DNA of 64,000 bases from Tretioscincus oriximinensis (Eukaryota; Chordata; Lepidosauria; Squamata; Gymnophthalmidae). The stretch lies in the NCBI GenBank assembly GCA_022410635.1, contig JAJVDF010000299.1, positions 597,915 to 661,914 on the forward strand, given 5' to 3'. Positions within the stretch are counted from its first letter, which is position 1, and every line of letters begins with the position of its first letter. A program made the translations under genes and the position numbers. Below are positions 56,346 to 64,000 of this stretch, piece by piece. The notes beneath the pieces are model-generated. The model saw nothing but the letters and a program-made list of their open reading frames with translations. It did no database searches and was not told the origin of the DNA.

Positions 56346-56690
56346 GTACAGTTACATGCAGAGGTTTAGAGCAACAGGTCTTTCAACAGAGAGATCCGAG
56401 TTCGTGGTCTTGTGTTTCTGCCATGGAGAGAAGTGAGCTCCCTCTACTGCTTCAGCTTACCTAGCTGTTCGAAAGCAAACAATTTGCAAGTAGATTAATA
56501 GGTATCACCACAATGTGGTGGGGGAACATAGATGTAAGCCTTTGGACGAGAAATAGCTTGTAAGCTGTTCTGAGTTCCTTTGGGTAAAAAGGGCAGGGCA
56601 TAAAAACCCAATTCTTATTCTTATTCTTCTCTTCCTCCTCCTCCTCCTCTTCATCATCATCATCATCATTATCATCCTCTAAACCTGGTA
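56346..56690 (+). mobile_element. tRNA-derived SINE family 2, diverged
   Basis: gttacatgcagaggtttaga (head), cttacctagctgttcgaaag, agtagattaataggtatcac, gctgttctgagttcctttgg and cagggcataaaaacccaatt, then TTC, TCC and ATC repeats to 56676. Confidence 0.75.
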
Positions 56691-56744
56691 NAAAGACTCA
56701 CACATCTCATTCAGCAGCCTCAAGCAGAGGAACAAGCTGCTATA

Positions 56745-57030
56745 TTTTTTTAAATTAATTAATTATTTTATTGTAACATATATATATAGTTGCACAAATA
56801 CATATGACATATACAAATAATACATAACACAGTGCAAACAAAACCACCACCTGGGATTATTAATCGACAAAATTATAGCCACTTGTACATAAGAGGAAAA
56901 ATCTGTGTTTGAATATTACACCATTGGGACTCAGGTCTTCTTCTAGACATGTATCTTATTATTTTTTCCCATTTTTGCTTAATTATTTCAACCTCCATTC
57001 TGCAAAATAACCATCTTGTAGAGTAACTCC
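56745..57030 (-). other. Possible reversed 3' end of a retroelement
   Basis: attaattattttattgtaac opens an AT-rich, purine-strand-biased segment. No target duplication or protein seen, so weak. Confidence 0.25.
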
Positions 57031-57067
57031 TTGGTGACCAATCAGAAAAAGATAATCAGTGTTAACC

Positions 57068-57178
57068 TTCATAGACGTGTCTCCTACTTCAGGTGCCACA
57101 GAACAGACATGTCTATAAAACTCGTGTTGCCTACTTTTTCCTTGTTAGTCTCTAAGGTGCTATTAGATCCTCTTGCTG
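57068..57178. repeat. Fold-back repeat, one arm
   Basis: atagacgtgtctcctacttc, agacatgtctataaaactcg, tgttgcctactttttccttg, ttagtctctaaggtgctatt and agatcctcttgct. Outer end matches 413-470 in complement. Confidence 0.65.
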
Positions 57179-57184
57179 GGCCTT

Positions 57185-58125
57185 CNGTCTTTGACATCTC
57201 GGTCACAAAGCATTCAATCTCACCTGCTTCCCTTTCTACATTTGAGGATTTATGTGACCTCTTTCCCTTGTTTATACTTTACCACTTTATTTCCTAATCT
57301 CAACACATGAATCAATCCAAAGTGGGAGAGATATATAAGATGCTCTATAAACCTTGTGCCACATTTCCAAAGAAGCCCAATTCTGATTCCTCTGAATCAG
57401 ACACATTTCCCCTAGTTTTTGACTTCCTTCACTCTCAAGCTTTTTCCTTGTGAATATAATGCTTACCTTTTTTTCCTAATGTTGAATATATGAGAGTTCA
57501 TACTGGATTTCCTGAAAATAGCGCTATAGCCTCCCTTGAGGGCAATCAGTTGCACGATTCCTTCTGGATATTATGGCTTCCTGAGCATGCACAGGCCAAT
57601 ACTGAATCAAAAAGCTGTGCAAACATGCAGGACCACTGATGAAATATGTGACAGGCTGGTTGGGACACTTAGAAGTCTTTTACATCAGAATAATAATAAA
57701 ATCAGTGGCATTTAATTGTCTTCTGAAGTCTACCAGTGGTATTTTTACCTGATGCCAAAGATACATATTGGTGACCATATAAAGAGGTTCACTGTTCAGA
57801 CATCTTACTGGTCTAGGAAATATTTCTTGATTATAGCCGTTAACATGGATATATAATTACTAATTGGTGCAATCAGGTTGTTTTTTTAAAAAATCTGCTC
57901 TGTAAATATCAGTAGATTATGAAAGGTGAATGACTCTCTCTTCAGTTCCTTAACGTGAATTTATGTTTGATTAGAAATGTCAAAACTAACCTATCTCCTT
58001 TTAGTTGCTACAATTATGAAAGCTTTTTCTGGGATCAAAGCAGACATTCTTGATGAGACCTACAGCTCAAACAACTATAAAAACCAATGCTGGGAAATGT
58101 TTTTCACAACTTCTTCTAAATAATA
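57185..58125. other. No recognised feature
   Basis: AT-rich, unassigned. Confidence 0.4.
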
Positions 58126-58132
58126 CTAACAT

Positions 58133-58400
58133 TAACATCCTATACCTGAAGATCTCATGGCGGATCACAATAGAGAAATAATAAAAACAGCTAAAATTGA
58201 ATAGTTAAAAATGCCTGCAAGGAGAAAGTGTATAATTATCTCACTTGAAAGGCAGGTTGAACAAGTGCACCTTTATTAGATATAGGTACCTGAATACTGT
58301 AGGTGCCTGATAGACCTCAGGGGGGAGACCATTCCATAATCTGGGGTCTGGCAAAGGGAATGCTCCCCTACATTTCCACACCCCTTTGATATGAGTGAAG
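58133..58400 (-). mobile_element. L2-type LINE 3' end, decayed
   Basis: acatcctatacctgaagatc, tcatggcggatcacaataga, gaaaggcaggttgaacaagt, ctcaggggggagaccattcc and ataatctggggtctggcaaa. Confidence 0.75.
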
Positions 58401-58567
58401 GTTTCAAAAGGGCCTCATTAAATGGCGGGGTGGCTTCTGCCGTAGGATGGGGAAGAACGTAAATGGGGGTTCCCACTTTCTTTCCCCTCTGATCTGCATT
58501 TCAAAGCCTTGATTTTTGGCATTAGAACTCCAGGAGGAGAAAAAACCCTAACCTTTCCAGCTAGCCT

Positions 58568-58880
58568 GCACGGATAGCTCACTTGCTTAGGAATTCGTCT
58601 CTCACCTGGGAGATGGGGTTTCGAAGCCCTGTGTTGGAAGTGGGGAGGGGTGAGCACCTTCCACTAGCCTGTAGCTCTAGTCAACCCAGCTATTCGAAAG
58701 CATGAATTGCAAGAAATTGCAACTGACTGCAAGTAGATACATGGGAACCACCATAGCCTGGTGGGGAAGATAGAATGTGAGCCTTNGGGCAAAAATATAT
58801 CCTTGTAAGCCACTTTGAGTCCCTTTGAAAGGTGAGAAAAGNGGGGTATAAGAACCAAGTTCTTCTTCTTCTTCTTCCTC
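58568..58880 (+). mobile_element. tRNA-derived SINE family 2, best full-length copy
   Basis: cacggatagctcacttgctt (box A), gggtttcgaagccctgtgtt (box B), gagcaccttccactagcctg, aacccagctattcgaaagca, tgaattgcaagaaattgcaa, agtagatacatgggaaccac, gaagatagaatgtgagcctt, ttgagtccctttgaaaggtg and ggggtataagaaccaagttc, then (TTC)n. Suitable as a reference copy. Confidence 0.92.
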
Positions 58881-59085
58881 TAGCCACCATCTGCTCTGAT
58901 ATGATTAGCTAAAAGGTTTTCTCATGCTCCTTGCATGAATCAAAGCCAAAACTAAGGTTTTTATTCATGCCGTGCAAGGTAAGTGGATTTTTGGAGAGAG
59001 CATGGATTCTTGTTCCAGTAAAGGGGGGCAGGTATGTGGGTAGGGGTGCCCCTGGTGATGCATTGCTTCACTGCACTTCTGGTTC

Positions 59086-59285
59086 TACATACTCATGCAT
59101 CTTTGCTAATGTCAATTTAGTAGTGTTATTTACACATGTAATGAGGATTTGATGTGCAGGACCAGTAAAGCATTTTAGGGAGCTGTTCTAACACATCTAT
59201 GTGTAATAGCATTATTCTCATGCAAACAATATGCACTAGTGAGCTCCCTAAAACTAAATACTGAGCCTATGCAAAAGGGGCCATA
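59086..59285 (+). repeat. Unclassified interspersed repeat, copy 3 of 3
   Basis: agcattttagggagctgttc, taacacatctatgtgtaata, then gagctccctaaaactaaata. The gggagct/agctccc words pair, giving a weak inverted repeat. Related to 6848-7018 and 38060-38260. Confidence 0.5.
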
Positions 59286-59289
59286 GATG

Positions 59290-60280
59290 GTTCTCATAAT
59301 GTTTTGGATCATGCTAGCAAAATAGCTGCTCGCAGCATAGAGCAGAGTTGCTCTTAGTTTCTAATGCACTTTTTATACATCCTAAACATTTTTAATGTGC
59401 CTGCAGATCAGTGTGACACATGAACTAGCAGAGATAGAAACATGATTACTTTTGTTGCCTCTTTAGCAGCATAACTTCATTCCTGAGACTTAGGGGAAAG
59501 CATATGCTGCAATTTCTAAATAAAACTAATGACAAATATATACCCACAGGTACACAGCAATATACACACATACATACACCAAGGGGTTTTTTTAAGCTAT
59601 TTTTAAAAAATAATGCAGATACATAAACGAAAAAGATAAGTGCCAGTGAGTTCATTCGAGATGCTGTAGCCAAAACTAAAATGCAGGCAGCAGTAGGAAA
59701 ATACAATCTGCTCTGGTTATATGTTTTTGTAATTTATTGAGGCACATTCTTTTAATTTCAGAATGTAGCCAAGGAGGGAGAGAACTGGCATCAAGGAGGC
59801 AAAAACAGTCAGATGAGAGATAATGTTTAAAATAAAAGTTCTCTAACAGCATTAATCATCTGCTCTTACAGTATTTTACACAGCCTCTAAATATCAGGTT
59901 ACGTATTAATAATAATTCAATATCTCAATAGCTAGAATCTCTGCACCAGTTGGTATTACTTAAGGAGACTCTCTCTAATGGCTTCTATTATTTGTTGAAA
60001 ATTGTTTTAACAATACGGCTGAGCATTCATGGTGCTTTAAATTCATTTCATGTGTAAAATGAGAACTGATTAAAATGTGTGTGGGGGTTTATGAGACTTT
60101 CTAAGTGCTTTACAGAATGCTTTGGATACTAGTTGCATGGTGAAGACACAGGCAGAAGGAAGAATTACGGTGTAAACTGCAATTAGCTTTTCTGCAGTTT
60201 TCGTGGTTCTTAGGGCCTTTATGAGTTTGAGAAAAGACACTTTTGTTAAAGCCCCCAATTAGTTATTTCAGATTTTCCAA
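59290..60280. other. No recognised feature
   Basis: Unassigned. An 86-codon minus frame at 59446-59706 has hydrophobic stretches but no recognised domain. Confidence 0.35.
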
Positions 60281-60288
60281 GTGAACCT

Positions 60289-60443
60289 GGGTTCCCACCT
60301 AAAATCCAGCATTGAGCTTTGCATCCTTAATGGTTATAGAAGAGAGGACTTTTCACCAGATGCAACTGGTAAATGATTGATATACCTGAGGCAAAAACAC
60401 TTTTTCACACCCATTAAAAAATGCAAGTTTAATGTGGGAACCC
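60289..60443. mobile_element. Possible MITE with GGGTTCCCAC ends (155 bp)
   Basis: gggttcccac (60289-60298) and gtgggaaccc (60434-60443) are perfect 10-bp inverted repeats, and the next bases inward also partly match (ctaaa versus attaaa). AACCT lies just outside both ends, offset by one base. Confidence 0.45.
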
Positions 60444-60449
60444 TAACCT

Positions 60450-61010
60450 GGAGGCAAGATTTTGAAGTCCGTGCTCTATTTCAACTTCTCTTTATGGTAA
60501 CTCCTGTTGACCTATAAGTACTGTTTACACAGGCTTAGTAGTGAGCTTTATGGAATTCATTATTCCACATGGTTTGCAGGGGAATAGTCCTTCTACTAGT
60601 GCTTCTGACATTGCCCATTTAAAAATGAGCATCTGCCCCCTGTCCCTACACATCTCTGGGATGTGGAAAGGTTGTACCACCCATCCATTCTTCTTTCGCC
60701 CCTCCATTGTTCCCCATGGCATTTCCCCCTTCTGATTCTGTTATCCTATTTCCCTGCACTTCCTCCCCACTTCAATAATGTGCCATCAAATCTCCCCATG
60801 ATTCTCCATTCCCTCCCTCTCTTCACCCTCACCACATACATTTACCTTATGTATCCAGGTAGAATAAGTGCAAGCAAACCACTTGGGATAAGACCCTAGG
60901 GCAATGTANCTCACAGTCATGGCTTTGCTGAGTTTGCACTTACAGAAAGAAGGCAAGTGCTGAATGATCAGAAGTGAAACCATTCATGAAAACAGACAAC
61001 CAGTTTTATT
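60450..61010. other. No recognised gene
   Basis: Unassigned; pyrimidine-rich at 60680-60840, with open frames on both strands. Confidence 0.35.
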
Positions 61011-61014
61011 TATA

Positions 61015-61790
61015 GGGATTTATTAATCTGGATGCTGGAATGAATAGTGAAGTAGCAGAGTTTGCTGACACTAAGCTGTTCAGTGTAGTGAAAATGCAAA
61101 GTGATTGTATAAAGCTCCAAAGGGATCACTTAACATTAGATGAGTGGGCACCAAAGTGGTGAATGCACTTCAAACTTGGAATACACTTCAATGTAAAGAA
61201 TCCCAATTANTCCTGTCAAGTTATGGAGGACATGCTCTTTGTGATAGACCAGGAAAAGGATCTTGGGTTGTTGGTGGATAGCTCAATGAAGGTGTCCACT
61301 CAGTGTGCAGCAGCAGTGAGAAAAAGAAAATTCAGTGCTAGGGGTCATTAGCACAGGAATTGAAAGCAAGTCAGCAAGCATCATTTTACCATCTTATAGA
61401 TCCATGGTGAGGCCATATTTGGAACACGGTGTACAGTTTTGATTAACACAGAAATATACATTGTACAGTGGAAAAGGTACAAAAAAGGGCAACAAGAATG
61501 ATTAGGAGCTGGGAAGATGGTTTTTAGGAGGGTCACTGGTCCATGGAATTTACTTCCAGAAGAGATGGTGATAGGAACCAGTCTGAATATCTTTAAAATA
61601 GAATTAGGCAAATTCATGAAAAACAAATGTGTATCAGTAGTTATTAGAATGAGTGCTTAAGTGCTTCCATGGGTTGAAGTGATATGGTGGATTCCTCTAA
61701 ATGCCTTCCCTGCTGTTTGAGAAATGCCCAGGTGCAATTGGTAAGCTGATGGACTGTGGATGTGGTTTCTCTTTTGTTGACAAGTGGGGC
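61015..61790 (+). pseudogene. CR1/L2-clade LINE reverse-transcriptase relic with 3' end
   Basis: Frames broken by stops give SEVAEFAD-TKLFSVVK at about 61049-61096 (one D of the catalytic ADD lost), then ISLQ-like and DEWAPKW, VIDQEKDLGLLVDSSMKV at about 61240-61293, and STQCAAAVRK. The end encodes W-MEFTSRRDGDRNQSEYL and continues into caggtgcaattggtaagctg, linking this polymerase to the TTCTTATG-tailed LINE copies elsewhere in the window. Not functional. Confidence 0.82.
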
Positions 61791-61794
61791 GTCC

Positions 61795-62250
61795 ACCCCC
61801 ACATAGGCTTGCCCGCTCACCCTGAACATTCTCCCAAATGCAGGCTACCTGGACACTTTTCAGGCTAACCTAGCTGCTGGGGTTGAACACAAACCCTGAC
61901 GCAGCACCAGGCCTCTTCCTATCCACAGCTTCCAGGAGGGCCTATAATGCACAGGACACAGGGGGAAGACTTTATTATTAGTCTCCCTTACGAGTAATGA
62001 AGAGTATTGGAGGTTGAAAGAATCTGAGGAAAAATAATAAGTTTCAAATCAAAAAGGTTTGTTGTTTAACACAGTGAATGGATAAAGGCTTGAAATAAAA
62101 AGAATAAAACACAGAACACAGCTTTCAGTAAACACACCACCCGGGAGCAGAAGACCACAAGCCAGATGGCAACCAATCAACAAGGATCTCCCTCCGTTAG
62201 CTTCCCTCCTATTTGTTCTAACATCCCAGCTAAACTCCCTTTGCACAAGG
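61795..62250. other. No recognised feature
   Basis: Mixed composition; unassigned sequence between LINE and MITE. Confidence 0.4.
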
Positions 62251-62255
62251 CAAGT

Positions 62256-62447
62256 TAGGCTGACCAGATGACCTGGTCATCATTTTGGGGTGTCTCTCGG
62301 CTTTTGCTGAGGGAAAAAAAATGTTTTTTCTTTTTTCGAAAAATAAATCCCTTTTTTTGAAAATAAATTCCTCAGCAAAAAACAGGAGGCTCCCCAAAAC
62401 CGGGTTTCCACACACACACACCCAAAAGGGGTCATCTGGTCACCCTA
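62256..62447. mobile_element. hAT-like MITE, short copy (192 bp)
   Basis: taggctgaccagatgacctg and ggggtcatctggtcacccta ends; interior with ggcttttgctgagggaaaaa, ctcagcaaaaaacaggaggc and ccccaaaaccgggtttccac, shared with 551-736. The flanking octamers (aggcaagt, taagagac) do not match, so the target duplication has decayed or the ends differ slightly. Confidence 0.8.
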
Positions 62448-62449
62448 TA

Positions 62450-63000
62450 AGAGACGGAACCCCCCTCCCCCCTTCTCAGAGCTGTCTCTCACAGCTCCAA
62501 GTCTGACTCAAGAATGGTCTCAGGCTGTGGGCAGGACCAAACTTATAGGCCTCTCTTACAGCCTGATTGGCTACTCCAACTTTGGTTCCCACTCCCATCC
62601 AGGATGGAGAGATAGCCACACCCCTTNCCTGGGCTCTACCTCCCTCCTCCCCCTGGACAACGCCACAACATGTTTTTCTGTTATTTTATTTTAAACCTTC
62701 TCTGGTTCTTCAATCTGGAAGAATGTATTTACTTTAAAAAATGGATTAAGCTCATTCTTCAAGAATAAAGATGGAATGAAAAAAAAAGCTTTAAAATAGT
62801 AACCAGAGACTTCCTAACTGTTGTTTTTCACAGGCACCAAAACCCTCTGTCTCATTTATAAACAAGAAAAGTACCAGTACATACCATTGGTTCATGGTTA
62901 GAATGAAAGTCTATGAAATGAATGAAAGTGTTCTCAGCAAAAAATGAAGGCAAAATGAGTTATTTCCTTGGTTAGCATGGGTTTCTCCCAAGCTCATCAG
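62450..63000. other. No recognised feature
   Basis: Unassigned; C-rich at 62460-62660. Confidence 0.4.
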
Positions 63001-63009
63001 ATTAACAAG

Positions 63010-63086
63010 TATACAGCTCAAAACAATTAAGGGAACACTTTAACAGTGTATGATAAAGTGTTCCCTTAATTGTTTCGAGCAGTATA
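63010..63086. mobile_element. Tc/mariner-like hairpin MITE (77 bp)
   Basis: Two 33-bp arms (tatacagctcaaaacaatta... and its complement, 31 of 33 matching) are separated by an 11-nt loop. Both arms end at TA, as expected for a TA target. The gctcRaaacaattaagggaa motif resembles termini of widespread Tc/mariner elements. A partial copy opens the window. Confidence 0.75.
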
Positions 63087-63538
63087 TAATTCGATGGCCT
63101 TTGGTGTCTAAAAGAGCTCTACTCATACTTACCCAAGGAACAAAAGGCCAAAGAAGAATCTAAATCCTAATCCTTTTTTCTCTGAACAGTGCAAAGACAT
63201 TGTGACACAAAAGGCCTGATTCTTTAGCATGGACACAGACGCTGTTGGTGCCAGGAGGTTAATGGCTCTCAGGGTTCTTCACAGTGTTGCATAATGTACA
63301 GCATACAAGATGACACATGTTGTTAATTGAAGTAACAAATGGTTACAATCCGATGTAGCCCCTTTACACTTCAAGAAGACCACAAAACAGCAGCATGCTG
63401 TTCAGCAAGTCCCTAAATTATGAACACACTTCTAGAAAGGAAACTATTATTTCTTTAAACTATCAGAATAGAAAGAACTAGATATTATGTCTGATCCTTC
63501 CCTTTTCTGACTAAAGTCTTTTATGTCCTTGCTATGCT

Positions 63539-63570
63539 AAATCTCTATTTAGCATGGTAAATAGAGATTT
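63539..63570. repeat. Perfect 13-bp stem-loop
   Basis: aaatctctattta and taaatagagattt are separated by gcatgg. No U-run follows and there is no gene beside it, so it is not a terminator. It may be a MITE relic. Confidence 0.5.
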
Positions 63571-63840
63571 GCTTGATCTAGATTAGATCCGGCATTGTTC
63601 GGTGATATTAACGAGGTTGGGCAGTATTAGAATCCGAGTCAACGTGTGCTTACAACGCAGTTTTGTTACATGCTGTTTGCAGNCACGCTTGTTCTCATTC
63701 AGGTTCGGTTTTTGGTAAATCCAGAATAGACAACAGTGCTATTGATTTGTACAGATTAATGTGCTTTACCACTATTCTGGATTCGAAGGTTTTGATACAT
63801 ATCTNATCCTGAATATTACAGATGATGTGGTTTATTGAAC

Positions 63841-63950
63841 TTAAACTTTTATATATATTACATAAAGTTATATTACATAAAATTAATTTATGTATTTTAC
63901 GTAAAGTTATGTAATTTATGTATATTACATAAAGTTAAATTAATTTGATC
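63841..63950 (+). repeat. AT-rich degenerate tandem repeat
   Basis: The unit tatattacataaagtta recurs with variation, including taatttatgtatattacata and attttacgtaaagttatgta. Confidence 0.7.
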
Positions 63951-64000
63951 TAGGATTCTAGGGACATGTGTTGATAACATGCATGTTCATCAACACATGA

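Noticed and set aside
58970..58990. Donor-like caaggtaagtgg
   Set aside because: No acceptor with an open frame upstream.
63539..63570. Transcription terminator
   Set aside because: A perfect stem but without a U-run or neighbouring gene; intrinsic terminators are not expected in vertebrate nuclear DNA.
1..64000. Endogenous retrovirus or LTR element
   Set aside because: I found no LTR pair, primer-binding site or gag/pol/env-like frame; every polymerase trace seen is of the non-LTR (LINE) type.

Overview
This is a stretch of vertebrate nuclear DNA, almost certainly from a squamate reptile (lizard, gecko or snake type). It is AT-rich and repeat-dense, with scattered single n bases. The assignment rests on the repeats: tRNA-derived SINEs of the Sauria type (GTGTAGTGGTTAGAG box A, GGGTGACCTTGGGCCAGTCAC core), a second abundant tRNA-derived SINE family with a GGGGTATAAGAACC tail and pyrimidine microsatellite, L2-type LINE 3' ends (CCCTATACCCGAAGGTCTCAGGG on the minus strand), CR1 3' ends with the ATTCTATG tail, and a CR1/L2-clade LINE ending in TTCTTATG repeats. 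A gecko is possible but not proven.

I find no convincing complete protein gene, rRNA, functional tRNA gene, CRISPR array or operon. The longer open frames are mostly chance frames or lie inside repeats. The best coding candidate is an isolated 80-nt exon-like block at 38639-38718 (branch-point-like CTAAT, pyrimidine-rich acceptor, CAG|gtacgt donor, only one frame open). The window is therefore probably intergenic, or lies within one or more very large introns.

Layout. 1-900: a Tc/mariner-like hairpin arm, a fold-back repeat and a hAT-like MITE with an 8-bp target duplication. 900-3200: unassigned. 3200-16900: SINE and LINE fragments in single-copy AT-rich DNA. 16891-17433: long copy of the hAT-like MITE. 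19043-19321: GC-rich CAGGGC palindromic hAT-like element with a perfect 8-bp duplication. 19993-23573: cluster of MITEs. 25595-30760: LINE fragments, a SINE split by a CpG-rich insertion, a (CATA)n microsatellite and an L2 reverse-transcriptase relic. 32311-33085 and 53787-54480: LINE tails split by SINEs. 33600-34450: repeat-poor block with an RFX-like X-box. 36483-46025: L2 tails, the exon candidate, a second CAGGGC element and a retroinsertion with a 16-bp target duplication. 46646-64000: more SINE, L2, CR1 and MITE copies, a LINE reverse-transcriptase relic, and another Tc/mariner-like hairpin at 63010-63086.

No set of genes working together is visible. The main interest is the variety of short non-autonomous DNA transposon families whose boundaries can be read from inverted repeats, target duplications or nested insertions. 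Family names are inferences from sequence features, because no database search was possible.
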